Source of the DNA: Diphasiastrum complanatum
Lineage: Eukaryota > Streptophyta > Lycopodiopsida > Lycopodiales > Lycopodiaceae
Direction of reading: 5' to 3'
NCBI GenBank assembly: GCA_029204225.1
Contig: CM055113.1
Span: 11,988,234 to 12,052,233, forward strand
Length of the DNA: 64,000 nucleotides
Below, piece after piece: positions 24,224-35,126 of the stretch. The notes beneath the pieces are model-generated. The model worked only from the letters and a program-made list of their open reading frames with translations, searched no databases and was not told the DNA's origin. Both the position numbers and the translations under genes were made by a program. Numbering within the stretch: the first letter of the stretch is position 1; every line of letters begins with the position of its first letter.

Positions 24224-25473
24224 TGGCCTTCCATGAAGCGTGAGCTTTCCCACCTTATTCATACTTGTGATTTTTGCCTTCGTCACAAGTAATCCTGTGA
24301 AAAATCTGGCGGTCTCCTTCAAAGTTGGCCTATTCCTTCCCGCCAGTGGACTGATATATCTATGGAATTCATTTTAGGTCTTCCCCGTACTCAGCGTGGT
24401 CATGACTCTTGTTTGGTGGTAGTTGATAGGTTTTCTGAACAAGCTCACTTCATACCAGTCAGACGTACCATTACAGTAGAGCAGTGTGGTTGTATATTTA
24501 TTTCTGAGACTTTCCGCTTACATGGTCTTCCACGATCTATACTCACTGATCGGGATACCAAATTTACATCAGGTTTTTGGACAGAGCTTATGCGTATCTT
24601 GGATGTTAGGATACTTATGGGCATTGCTTATCATTCTTCTGTGGATGGTCAGTCTGAGGTTATTAACTGGGTATTGGAGGATTATTTACGACATTATGTT
24701 TCTCCTTCTGGTCGTGATTGGGATTGGCATTTATGTTTGGCTGAGTATAGTTATAACAGTTCTGTTAGTTCTAGCATAGGTGTTTCTCCTTTCCTGCTTG
24801 ATCATGGATACTCACCAGTTCTACCCGGTATACCTGCTCCTCCAGATGATGCACCTGTTACTATTTCATCTTATCTTTCGAGTGCTCGAGAGATTATTAC
24901 TAGAGCTGCTACTCATTTACAACATATTCAGCAGCGGTACAGGACCATTGTTGATCGTCATCGACGCCATGTTGAGTTTGCAGAGGGAGATACTGTTTTT
25001 CTCCGGTTATGCTTTGCTCGCCATCGTTTTGACAGGGTCTTGCTTCTACTGAGAATCTTGCGTCGCGCTATTATGGGCCTTTTCAGATTCTTGAGTGCCT
25101 CGGTCCAATTACATATCGTCTTGAGCTACCTACTGCTACTCGGGCTTGTGATATCTTTCATGTCAGTTTATTACGTGCTGCTATTGAGGACGATGCTCCT
25201 CGAGATTCCTCATTTCCTTCAGATCCAGAGCTTTTTCCATTCCTGCGAGCTGCTATTTTACAGGTGCGCTTATTGCATAGTCGTCGCCATCGGCAGGTTC
25301 GGTTTTTGGTCCAGTGGGATGGTCGTCCTATTGAGGAGGCTACTTGGGAGCCCATTGATGATTTTTATCATACCCCTATCCTGGCTGATCAAGCTCGATC
25401 ACTTGCAGCTACCATTGCTTCTCGGGATGCTCTGGCTTCTCTTGATGTTTCTTTCTCAGATGGGATATCTTGA
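24224..25473 (+). pseudogene. Chromovirus integrase and chromodomain
   Basis: The zinc-domain Cys pair (C-D-F-C) is followed by a stop near 24290. The integrase core shows the D,D,E triad: Asp in VVVDRFS, Asp in LTDRDTKFTS and Glu in DGQSEVIN. At about 25030 a 1-nt shift moves the correct frame: the C-terminal GPY/F-type module (Y-Y-G-P-F) and the chromodomain (FLVQWDGRPIEEATWEP, about 25299-25350) are in frame 25264-25473. The chromodomain has the aromatic and W-E-P signature residues. In chromoviruses this domain directs integration to marked chromatin; that role is known for the family and not shown here. Confidence 0.9.
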
Positions 25474-25549
25474 TGCAGTATTTTTCTCTAGCACTGGTTC
25501 TTATCTTATTTTGTCTACATTGGGGGCAATGTTCTTTATAGCCAAGGAG

Positions 25550-26000
25550 AGTTACGGACTACAGGATACAGGCCTACTGGGCTACTCTGCATATATTCCA
25601 CAGGCCTCTTTACATTTACTGTTGGTTATGTATATTTCTGGTTACGCATTTTATATTAGTCATGTAAAGGCCCCAAAGCCTTTTTATATGCTTATGACCC
25701 GCACTGGGCCTTTTTTATGACATTGACTGGCCTTGGGCCCTTCTTATATGGTTATATGTGGAGTGGGGGCCCGTAGGAGGGCGCACTATTTTCCCTCCCT
25801 TTACTTTTGAATTCATATTTTAGGGTTCATTGGTAGGGTATTTATAGGGGCATTTGTACACACATTTTTCAGATTATTGATTGGTATTGCTTGGGCTCTT
25901 CGTGGGAGAACCGATTGTCTTGTCTATTGCTTGTAGGGCTTTAGTGTATTGTTGTCTTTTATGCTTCATTGATTCAACACCTACGATTTTGATCATAACT
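25550..26000 (+). repeat. 3' LTR of chromovirus
   Basis: AGTTACGGACTACAGG ... GATTTTGATCATAACT, then the duplication GGCTT. The short purine stretch CCAAGGAG just before it is the likely polypurine tract. Confidence 0.93.
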
Positions 26001-26005
26001 GGCTT

Positions 26006-26346
26006 TGTCATTTTCAACCTGCAAAGATAATGAACTCATTCTTGCCTTGGTGTGGAGCATCCTACACTCTTCAGCCACTAATACACTGTGAAGTTTTTCT
26101 ATAGTTGGCAAAGTGTCTTGGATGGCAAAACTTTGGACCAAATTTGTGAAATCATCTCCTAGACCATTGAGGATGATTTGGACAAGCTCTCCATCATGAA
26201 CCTTCTCTCCAATGGAAGCCAACTCCCTATTTAGAGACTTGATTCTAAGCACATAGTCTTGTGCACTCTCCTCACTACTTCTCATGCTTTGCAAGATTTG
26301 GTTTCTAAGCGTGAGGACTCTAGAAGTGTTTCTTGAATCATAGAAG
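26006..26346 (-). pseudogene. Minus-strand copia gag, 5' half
   Basis: On the minus strand this encodes YDSRNTSRVLTLRN, then SAQDYVLRIKSLNREL, then FAIQDTLPTIEKLHSVLVAEE: the same gag as at 15450-15760. It ends at ENDKA, exactly where the chromovirus duplication lies, and resumes as NFS at 20887. At its own 5' side (26346) it is cut off by LTR-like copy B. Confidence 0.88.
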
Positions 26347-26857
26347 CATTAACAATTAAAAGAATTGATCAACATTGAATCCAAGCCCACACGTGTGAAC
26401 CACAGCCTGCTGTACGGCCTATAGACAGAAGTAGAAATCAATTTGGTTTCATTTGGATCACAAAAACTCAATGTACATAGTGAACTAGCTCGAGATTGCC
26501 AATGAGCTCCAAAAATAATCTATCTCCTCACTATGGAGAGATGGAATACATAGCAAAAGTGACTTCCTTTGTAAAGTTAGGTGAATTTTCAGCATGTAAA
26601 AAGGAAGTTAACTCAGTCTTTTTGCCTAAAATGAAACCCTATTCTATTTCCTAGAGTCATGCCTAGCAGGTGACTAGTTGGTCAATTTTTCACCTTAAAC
26701 TTATGTGTAGGTCCTATAATCTAGGAATCACTACCAAAATGACATGATCAACCCTTTAGACTTGATCTAACCTATAGTAGGGTAGGTTTCCCACGTGGCT
26801 CCATGGCCTCACACGTGTAAGACCCACTTATGTACATTTTACATGATTCTACATGGT
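26347..26857 (+). repeat. LTR-like repeat, copy B
   Basis: About 95% identical to 13292-13835. It ends ATTCTACA, then TGGTATTTGATC (26858-26869), a degenerate Met primer site, which suggests a plus-orientation LTR. CACACGTGTG occurs near 26387 and CACACGTGTA near 26812. It is bordered on both sides by minus-strand copia fragments; no duplication found. Confidence 0.65.
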
Positions 26858-26884
26858 ATTTGATCGGGCTAGATTTGCCAATTC

Positions 26885-27090
26885 ATCACAAAGATTAGCA
26901 CAAAAGTTCTTGGACTCATCTATTTTGTACTCTTCTTCATCATCACACTTCAACTTAATATCTTTTCTTGTCTCAGGTTTTTTAATTCTTTAACTAATCT
27001 TTTGAATGAGCCCAAATGCTTGTTTTTGTGCTTGAAGAAGTAGATGTAGATTTTTTGTGAGTGGTCATTCATGAATGTGATAGGTTACTT
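26885..27090 (-). pseudogene. Copia integrase fragment
   Basis: Read on the minus strand: V-T-Y-H-I-H-E (from an original VTFIDD-type start), then H-x-x-x-F-G-L-x-Q-K, then L-K-C-D-D-E-E-E-Y and N-F-C-A-N-L-C-D-E, matching the spacing of the copia integrase core (first Asp, second Asp in LRSDNGGEY, then FC...GIKR). Catalytic residues are degraded and stops are present. The fragment ends where copy B begins. Confidence 0.6.
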
Positions 27091-27260
27091 TGAATCTTCT
27101 ATACATTAGAGGATTTTTGAATCCAAAAAAGACCCTATAAAAAATGCCACGTAAATTGACAAAGTTTATTAATGTAAATTACCAAAATAAATTCATCCTC
27201 TGCCCAAATGCTTTTTCATTTATGCCCGCACTATTTTTTATGCTTAACCATTCTATGTAC

Positions 27261-27727
27261 ATTATAGTTTGTAGTTCATTAAAAATAGTATAACTTTTTA
27301 AATGTATCTCCGATTGAGACAAAAATTATACTGTTAAAAAGTGCTCAACGAGAGCTTTCTAACAGTATCCTACATGACCGACTTTTGAATAACCGTTCAA
27401 AAGTTATAGTTGGTCAACATTTAAAAAGACCCAATACCTCTTCTATGCATGGACAGAGGACCCTTTTGACCAAATATCGCTTCTGTGCACAGATAGAGCA
27501 CCCTTTTAATGAGAGGGTACTCTATGGTCACACAGAAGCGATATTGGACTTTAAAAAAAAAATGATTGGCTATAACTTTTGAACGATAGCTCAAAAGTAG
27601 GTCATGTAGTGTACCGTTGGAAAGCTCTCATTGAGCGCTTTCCAACATTATAATTTTTTTTTTTGTCTCAATCGAAGATACGATTAAAAAATTACATTAT
27701 GTTTAATGATAAATTGCATATTATATT
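27261..27727. repeat. Large foldback (inverted repeat)
   Basis: The left arm (about 27261-27440) and right arm (about 27541-27727) are reverse complements with moderate divergence. For example CGATTGAGACAAAAATTATA at 27311 pairs with the complement of the TTTTGTCTCAATCG at 27662, and GAGAGCTTTCTAACAGTA pairs with the complement of TACCGTTGGAAAGCTCTC. The centre has its own hairpin: AATATCGCTTCTGTG (27473) against CACAGAAGCGATATT (27531). No coding content. It could be a foldback/MITE element or a small-RNA hairpin source. Outer ends and a duplication could not be defined. Confidence 0.8.
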
Positions 27728-27799
27728 ATGAATAACATGCATGCTTGCGGCTGTCCCAGACGCTGAATGATAGCATTATTAAGTAAACCTTTTTTTCAA

Positions 27800-28790
27800 T
27801 TTTAATGAGCTATGTTACGTAGATTTCAAATTTGAGTGTTTCGATTGGTCCATGTGTAAGCAAAATTTGAGAAAAAATATAAAGAGAATCTTTACAAAGG
27901 ATCTCTTTTGAATTTATGTTGTCTCCATTGGCTTGCATAGATCTATGCCCATTAGATCCAAGACATTCTAAGACACATATACCTAGGTTCTTGGGAACAT
28001 TGCTTCTCAGTGCCATAAAGACGTGCATCACATTAAGTTAGCCCTGCAAAATTGTTTATAGTTCTTTGTTGGCTAAGATGTTAAGATCATCTACTCCTTT
28101 GTGTCTCATTTGTCAATATCAATGATAGTTCTTCAATGACTCTTGCATTGCCAATGCACGTAACAAATTGTAATTCAATCCCTCCTTGAAGTTGATATAA
28201 CTTAGTTCCCATTCACATTATGATTGCCATGATATCTCCTTCCCATTCAATTAAACAATAGTTCTCTCTAAAGGCAACTTCAAGACCAACATTGTTGAGG
28301 GGTGCATTGACATTAACCTTTTTGCAATGTTGGAAACGTGCACAACATTACTCAAGATGGTTGTCCTTCCTTTCCTTATCCATAAGGAAACTAGTCCCAT
28401 TACGATGGCCCAAATCATTTCATTGTCACCAAATAGCACTTCTTGAGTGCCAAAACAATGGTTCATATGTAAATTGCCCTTTAGTTAAGGGTCATATGAG
28501 ATTTAGCACTAGAGTCTATGTACCACGATATATTCAAAAATGTGTTGGCTCCTTTCATTTCACTAGAAACTGGAATTGATCTATATGAACAACTATTATC
28601 AGACCTAGTAGTGACCTCAATCGTACACTACGCTTTTGCCACACCATCAATAGTACCACATCTTCATCTTTAGATTATGTTTCAACAACATTTGCTTGCA
28701 TGATGAACTTTTTTCTTAAGTCCTGTGCTTTCTTGGGGCATTCACAAGATGCGTACTAGTTTGTCACAATATTGGAACTTGATAATGGTT
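27800..28790 (-). pseudogene. Copia gag-protease-preintegrase remnant
   Basis: From 28790 down: a zinc-knuckle tail (C-E-C-P-K-K), the protease site S-W-Y-I-D-S-S-A-K-S-H-M-T near 28490-28530 (the usual DSG is DSS here), then LFGDNEMIWAI and NVVHVSNIAKRLMS, then M-R-H-K-G-V-D-D-L-N-I-L near 28090 (the HHCC region of the integrase, already decayed). Stops and shifts throughout. A family different from the 14-19 kb copia. Confidence 0.75.
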
Positions 28791-29635
28791 TTCTTCCTCC
28801 ATCTCTAAGTTTTTTTTTTCAAGCAATCACCTTTCAATTGGAAAAGCTAAAATTGAAATGCATTTCATTGAAAGGAATATTGGCAGTGGAGGGTCAAAAA
28901 TATTTCAAAATGCAGGCCAACATGCCAAGGGACATTGGCTGGCCCAAAAATGGATTTGACTTGCCCCTATGTGGCAGTGGGTGCCTGCCATGTCATTTGG
29001 CACCAAGTGGCAGGTGGATGTTAATGTGAAAGGGTGGGAGTCCCATTTTTTTGTCCTGAACCAATAAAAGAGCTCTATTTTAAATTTTGGACACCAAGGC
29101 ATGTAGTGTGAAATGAACCTGAGCCTTTATTACTATTAACGAATGACCCTTGTTTTTTAGTCACATGTCACGACAAATGACTAACCAACCATGGTTGGAG
29201 TTGTGTTCAAGAATCAACACCCAAATCTCCACAACTTATCGTGACTGAATTGAGCTTGAGCAAAATCCTTTCAGTTGACTACCCAAGGACTCACGACACC
29301 TATCTCCATGCAAGTTTCAACCTAGCATCTTAATGCATTTATGAATGCCAACAAGTGCCCATGTGAAGGTCCACAAGTAAGTGAGAGAGTGAAGGATGAA
29401 GGATGAAGGATGAAGGGCTGGGTGTGTAGGCCTGCTTCTCAATGTGACACACAGCTCATAGTTATTCTGGCTTTTAGATGTACCTTCGGCCTGCAGGTAG
29501 TCTCGAAGATGAGCTGCATTTCTGACGATTCCTAGTCTCCTGAGCATGGCCTCTACGCACTCCGGAGAGCCATATCCTCCCCAAGCCTGATCGCCGCTCC
29601 CTTTTTCGAGAAATCTGGTTCTGGTAGCTTGTTTG
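28791..29635. other. Upstream region of the DUF247 gene
   Basis: No coding region. The segment 28910-29040 is GC-richer with repeated TGGCAG/TGCCA words; GGATGAA is repeated in tandem at 29391-29414. The promoter and 5' untranslated region of the DUF247 gene should lie here; TTTTAAATTTTGG near 29078 is the only weak TATA-like candidate. Confidence 0.4.
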
Positions 29636-31100
29636 ATGGCGTTCACAGTGCAGATAGATGCAGAAGCAGCAGCTCCCACTTCATTTCCGTGGAGACAGAT
29701 GATCTGGGTTCCAGGTGAATGGAGAGAGACGAACCCAAGTGACTTTCTGCCCAAGGTGTTACCTCTCGCCTTTGAAAACAGGCAATTGGAGGAAAGTGTT
29801 TCACGGCATCAGCAACGCTTGAAGAGCACAATCAAGCATGAGTTTCTGGCATGGAAAAGAGAAGAGCCTGGAAACGATAGCTATGACTGGGATGCACATA
29901 AGCGCTTCCTAGAAATTGATGTAAAGCAGATGAGGGGTGTCTATGGGCTTGATAATACCACCGTAGATGATCAGACTGTGGAGGAGGTGCTTGCACTTGA
30001 TGCACTGGTCGTGATATCCATTTTGATAATGTACTTTGGACTGATAGTTCGACTAACTCAAAGATTCTATAACCCGGTCTTCTGTCATTTTGGTCTTCGA
30101 AGCTCCAAGCATCACATTCTGAGAGACTTATTTCTGCTGGAACAGCAGCTCCCTGTGCCTCTTCTGCACAAGACCCTGAGTACCATTATCTGCGGCACTG
30201 AAGAAGCCATATCTGATCAGCTTAAAATAGTCCTTACACAATTGCTGTTTTGGATATATCCTTTCCGAAAACCTGCGTTTCAGGATTTATCCCAGCATGA
30301 AAGAGGCAATGAGCTTACATTAGCTATCAATCATAGTTTGGATAAGCTTCTAGAGTACCATCATCTGCTTGAGTGCCTGCACCAAGTTATTTGCACGGGT
30401 ACACAAGAACAAAGGCTTCCTTTGTTGATTTCATCATATTTAAGGCCGGACATTGGCGTTTTTTCCACTCACCAAGTTCCTCCAGTTTCAGAGCTTAGAA
30501 AGGCTGGAATCACAATTATATCAGGTAAGCACAGAACGAGTTTCCACTCTTTGAAGCTTTTGGGAAAAATAGCAACTGAATTAAAACATATGTGATATTA
30601 CAGGAGCAGGGACTATAGACAAAGCACGATTTGAGGGAGCTATTTTGAATCTTCCACAGCTGTCTGTTTATGACAACACAGCCTCTATTCTTCGAAATTT
30701 AGCTGCATTTGAGATACTTTTCTACCAGGATCCGCTCTATCTTTGCCCCTACCTGGTGCTACTGGGCAATTTGGCACAAACCAAGCAAGACGTGCAGCTG
30801 CTCATTAAGAACGATGTCATTGTGAACTGTCTAGGCAGCGAGTCTCAGATGAAGAAGATGCTGAATGGATTGTGTAGAAACATGCCTGTGTCACTTCGTG
30901 GAACATTAGAGTGGCACATGATGCTGTCAGACATCCAGGAACACTACAAAAATGAGAGGCACACTCTGTTGAACGAGTTCAGGCAAACTTACTGCTCCAA
31001 GCCCTGGGTGATAGCCTCTACAACAGCCGCTGTCTTCCTTCTATCCATGAGCTTTTTGCAGACTCTGTACACCACTCTCTCGTTTTATTACACATTTTAG
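29636..31100 (+). CDS. DUF247 family protein, two exons
   Basis: Exon 1 is 29636-30524 and exon 2 is 30604-31100, joined across a 79-bp GTAAGC...TTACAG intron that keeps the frame (461 residues). DUF247 features in order: a V-P-G-E-W-R-E-T-N-P start of the domain (residues about 25-35), E-V-L-A-L-D-A near 118, the family signature LRDLFLLEQQLPVPLLHK near 161-178, S-E-L-R-K-A-G-I before the intron and D-N-T-A-S-I-L-R-N-L-A-A-F-E after it, and a C-terminal hydrophobic segment (about 431-452) typical of the single membrane anchor. Without splicing the frame ends early at 30595. The molecular function of DUF247 is not established; in grasses two members act in self-incompatibility. ATG at 29636 is the first in the frame, preceded by a TTG; an extra N-terminal exon cannot be excluded. 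Likely intact and expressed. Confidence 0.88.
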
Positions 31101-31779
31101 GGGTTTTGGTTTTCCTAATATTGCATATGTACCTGCCAAAAACCGCGGGTAAACTCTCATAGGCAGACCTGCAAGTCATTCTTATAGGCACATTCTTTCT
31201 ATCATGATAAGGATCAGGTTGCACCTAGGTAATGGAGCTGAATTTTTGGAAGAAGAGATTCAATATTATGAGGCAGCAGAGAATTCAGAACACGTGCTTC
31301 CCGGAAATTCAACCACCATGGATACCCCACATCTAGGAAGTAAATGATGTATCAATGGGATGACACTGCTAGCAGTAGTCATGATCAGTGAGTGGAGAAG
31401 TGAAGGTAGAATCGTGAAAATGTAGTGAATCTGATCTTGTAAAGATACTCAGTGAATGGCAGCTATGAATCGTATGTAGCAGGAAGACTATGATCGATCA
31501 ACTACAATGACTAAGATTATCGTTGCTCATTATATGCATGCTACAATTCCAATCTAGTGTGTTAAGCAGCATTTTGTCCAGCTGAGCTGAAAGAAATAAT
31601 AATAGCCTAGAAAAATGATCTTGAAAATTCTAATAGGTTTTTATGAGTGTGAACCACTTAAGGGCTGAACTAAATATTGTGTTATAGGTGCAAAGATTTT
31701 GGCTTATGTTCTTGTCACTTTTTAAGTATCCTAGATCTCATGCCTCCATACACTCTCATGATGTTTTATTAGTTTCAAA
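31101..31779. other. 3' flank of DUF247 gene, nothing seen
   Basis: Probably includes the 3' untranslated region. No coding frame, RNA or transposon motif is recognised. Confidence 0.4.
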
Positions 31780-32300
31780 AGAAGGATAGTGGTGTAGGTT
31801 GTACATAGATTGTAGAACCTAAACAAGATAACCATCAACAGAGGAATGATTTGCTCAATCAATTACAAGGAGCTCACATGTTTTCTAAATTGGATTTTGA
31901 AGAGTGCATCAACCTAATGACACTGCAAATTTTGCATTCAGAACCATTCAATAGATGCTTGCCATGAGATTTCTAGTGCACCTTCCAAGTTCATGAGGCT
32001 AATCAATGGTGTCATCCGGACTTGCACACATCCAGGCACAAAGTTGGCCTTTAGGACTAAAAGTATATGTTTACAGTCCTTCTAAGACAAGTAGAGGAAA
32101 TCTCCAAGGCTCTATTCCCTATGAAAAACAGGTCCATAGCACAGAGTTGGCCTTTAGGACTAAAAGTATACGCACAGTCCTTCCAAGACAAGTAGAGGGA
32201 TTCTCCAAGGCTCTATTCCCTATGGAAAACAGGTCCATAGCATTACAAGACTTGCTATAGAAGTGTCTTGAAATTATGAATATAAAAAAATTGAGATCAT
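31780..32300 (+). pseudogene. Ty3/gypsy reverse transcriptase remnant
   Basis: Decayed reverse transcriptase: C-R-L-Y-I-D-C-R-T (from a CVDYRALN-type motif), A-N-F-A-F-R-T and R-F-L-V-H (from TAFRTR...F-E-F-x-V-x-P-F-G), then R-L-I-N-G-V-I, with many stops and shifts. The downstream part is disrupted by a local tandem duplication (32037-32242). No LTR or other domain adjoins. Confidence 0.65.
32037..32242. repeat. Tandem duplication, 103-bp unit
   Basis: Two units, 32037-32139 and 32140-32242, share CACAxAGTTGGCCTTTAGGA through CAGGTCCATAGCA. They differ at about 8 positions plus a 4-bp gap. The repeat lies inside the gypsy remnant. Confidence 0.9.
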
Positions 32301-32538
32301 TTCTTCCTCATAGAAAGGGCTTTGTTAAGCCACCAGTTCAACTCACTTTTTAATAATTTTAAAGAATGACGATGGTTGGATCTTGTGCATAAACCTTGGA
32401 GCTCAAAACAAGATAAACATTAACATTAGGTCTTATCTGCATGCAACCAATGACTTTCTTGATTAATTAAATGAAAAAATTTCGATCCAAATTATCAAGA
32501 TACAAAAAGTAAAAGAATGAGAACTAAAAATCAACCTC

Positions 32539-32702
32539 CAAATTTATAGTCATAATGGGAAAATGTGGTGTCAACATTGCTTAGGAAATCATAGATGAAA
32601 TGTATGTCCACATGTGTGTCCAAATTTATAGTCATAATGGGAGAATGTGGTGTCAACATTGCTTAGGAAATCATAGATGAAATGTATATCCACATGTGTG
32701 AC
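32539..32702. repeat. Tandem duplication, 82-bp unit
   Basis: Units 32539-32620 and 32621-32702 are almost identical (CAAATTTATAGTCATAATGG ... CCACATGTGTG), with about 3 differences by eye, so the duplication is recent. Confidence 0.95.
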
Positions 32703-32770
32703 AACATCAAGAATGGCCATAACCATGCTATTATCTTTGCAATTTGTCAAACCATGTTACCTCATTGTGA

Positions 32771-32836
32771 TGTCATGGATTGTGTGTGCAAGCCACACAA
32801 TTGTGTCATGGATTGTGTGTGCAAGCCGCACAATAG
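32771..32836. repeat. Tandem duplication, 33-bp unit
   Basis: TGTCATGGATTGTGTGTGCA followed by AGCC(A/G)CACAAT occurs twice with a 33-bp period. A multiple of three, but the short frame across it has no recognisable family. Confidence 0.9.
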
Positions 32837-34591
32837 TATTATCAACAACAAAATGAGCCTCATTAGATTTTGTATTTGGATGTGGATAGAATTATAACCA
32901 CTAGCACAAGCCCAACCTATAGCTCGTCCTAGCCCATCACTGGATCCTCAACAAAAAATGTTCATCAACCACGACTTGCCCAAAAGTCAACATTAATGCA
33001 CTTTTGCTCTTCCATCTTCAACTCCTAACTATACTTGATGTTCCTGTATACTTTATAAATAATGACAGTTACATTTCTTTTAATGATATAGAAGATTTTT
33101 TTAATATGAGAGAGGATGAAATCTTCTCAATTTTTGCTTAACAGTTCTCAAAATTTTCTGACATTATTGATTATAGTTATAATAATATCTAAAGTGAGAT
33201 ATATTTTGATAAGGAGATCTGGTTACATTCATGATAATGAAATAATTAAAAAAATGTACTCATGTAATTTTGATGGGTCCATTTTCAGCTATTGCAAGAG
33301 GCTTCATAGTTTAGATAAACTATTTCATTAGCTCCCAAGCAAACACATTATAATAGAAATGATGTTCACTCTTGATTCAATGATAGTAGACGAAAATCTC
33401 AATCAACATTTTTCCTTTGTGGAAATCACATGGCATTTTCACACTTTAGTTCTTTACAATTTTACGTGGCTTTACACATATTCAGAAATGCCAATCGACA
33501 TTTTTCAGAAATGTTGATCGGTGTAGATTTCAACCCATCTACGAATCCAAAAAATGCCGACAAAGACCGATCAATATAGATTTCACAACCTTGGAGATGC
33601 CGATTGGCATCTTTCAGCATGCATGGCACCACTCAAAATGAAGCAAGCTATTTCATCATAAGGGAAGCCACAAAGGTGAGTATTCATCCACAAGGGGAGC
33701 TATGCTCATCCACAAGGGAGATTGTCAAAAAGAAACTAGAATCAAAACAATTTTATACATAAGCTCTTCAAAAATTAAAGGCTATTTATGATGAATCATG
33801 TGAATAATGAATAGCCTTAGCCTCTTGCCTTCCAAAGCTTATAAATGGACATGATCTTCAAGATGTCAAATTACAATCAAGATGTTAGTAGAGAGATTGA
33901 GCACCCACATCACAATAATGATGCTAGATTCAACTTGTGATTGGGAAATGATGACAAATGCAAAATTACTAGTTTTTGCGACGTCAATTTTGATACCATG
34001 TGAAAAGTAAAGACTCATATCAGATCCAAACACTAGATTTAGGCCAAGAACTCAGAAGCCACTCAACTCAATTTTTGGTACTTGACTTGGAAGCCACCTC
34101 TTCAGGGTTCATGAACACAAAAGTATATAAACTAAGCCATTACAAGATCATAAGTTTCTATAGTGGCCTAGACACTCAACCCTCTATTTTGAGCTCCAAT
34201 GTGTACTCTGATGGATAGAACAAGTGGATCTTCATGCTTAGGGTATGATACCATATGAAAGAATTAGGAAAATGAAACTCCTTTAATTACCAAACAAGAA
34301 CAATACAATAGAGTTTGCACTTGATCAAAGTTGTACACATGATTTACTACAAATTGCCAGAGTGATAATCCAAAAACCCTTTATTTTAACAAGAATTTTC
34401 TGTTATTAGTGTGATAGAAACTTTTTCCTGTCCAAGAGCAATCAATCGAATCCTTAAACGTCAATTTTTCCACTCCACGACTTCCATATGGAATTTTTCA
34501 GCTTTTCCAAAGTGCGCTCAAGTCGACACTGAGTTGACTCATATTTTCTCAAATATGCCCTTTGTCATTGTCAAGTGATTGCTATCACCAG
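32837..34591. other. No recognised gene
   Basis: No coding domain. Imperfect repeats of GCC(A/G)AT(T/C)GGCAT-type words occur near 33490-33620. GATACCATxTGAAA occurs twice (about 33993 and 34247) and resembles the complement of a primer site, so decayed LTR sequence is possible. Confidence 0.35.
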
Positions 34592-34603
34592 GCTCTGATA
34601 CCA
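34592..34603 (-). promoter_or_regulatory. tRNA-Met primer binding site
   Basis: GCTCTGATACCA is the exact complement of TGGTATCAGAGC. It adjoins the LTR at 34604-35126 and shows that this element runs on the minus strand, its internal part lying to the left. Confidence 0.85.
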
Positions 34604-35126
34604 AGTTGAGAATCAACTATACAGATCGATGTAATCACCAAGAAAACCTTGAAAGGCTTCTTTAAGACAAGAGAACACAGAATTTCACACCAACTTACAC
34701 ACACACACCCTGTGTATTCACATTATTATAGTTCAAGTACAAAAAGAACTAGCTAAGTAGCAACTTCGGGGCTCATCAAAGATTGGCCCACCGAATAGAA
34801 AGCTAAAGAGAGAAAGTTGCCATTGAATATAACAAGTGACCATCATAAATGTACATGTTAATTATAATTGCTATTTCAACTGGTACAACCCTATCTTGAA
34901 TTTAGAGTAGAATCCAAGTCTTACATGGTTGACTTTGCCTCAGATGCCAGTCCACATGTTCTATAAAATAGGGACACTGTAAAATATCCAATGCAACTCC
35001 AAATTCCTTCAAATCGAGGTACATGATGGCTCAAGGCATAATACCAGTGCCTTTAAATTTTTATTTGTGATTTCCAAGTGGAATTAACAGAAAAATACAT
35101 CTGGCTAAACGACATAATTCTCAACA
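34604..35126 (-). mobile_element. 5' LTR of a minus-strand element
   Basis: On the minus strand it starts TGTTGAGAATTATG (at 35126) and ends GATTCTCAACT next to the primer site. Inverted ends TGTTGAGAAT and ATTCTCAACT match except for the last base (T where A is expected). ATTTTATAGAA near 34962-34972 (minus strand) is a TATA-like box. No gag or pol could be recognised to the left, so only this 523-bp LTR and primer site are supported. Confidence 0.75.

Larger units (their letters stand above)
20893..26000 (+). mobile_element. Chromodomain Ty3/gypsy element, nested
   Basis: A complete 5108-bp insertion: LTRs of 465 and 451 bp, flanking duplication GGCTT (20888-20892 and 26001-26005), primer site, gag, reverse transcriptase, RNase H, integrase, chromodomain. 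Reverse transcriptase before integrase and the C-terminal chromodomain place it in the Ty3/gypsy chromoviruses. It lies inside a minus-strand copia gag, whose two halves join in frame if it is removed. The LTRs differ by about 14 substitutions plus one 14-bp and one 1-bp gap by eye, about 3%, so it is fairly young. Gag-end and protease are deleted, and there are stops and one frameshift in pol. LTR termini are AGTTATG...CATAACT, not TG...CA. Confidence 0.95.

Noticed and set aside
29317-29831. Minus-strand frames over the start of the DUF247 gene
   Set aside because: They are antisense shadows of the real exon and show no family features.
32682-32897. Small Cys-rich frame (repeated D-C-V-C-K-P-H-N)
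   Set aside because: The repeat comes from a 33-bp tandem duplication in non-coding DNA; no signal peptide or known Cys-rich family pattern.
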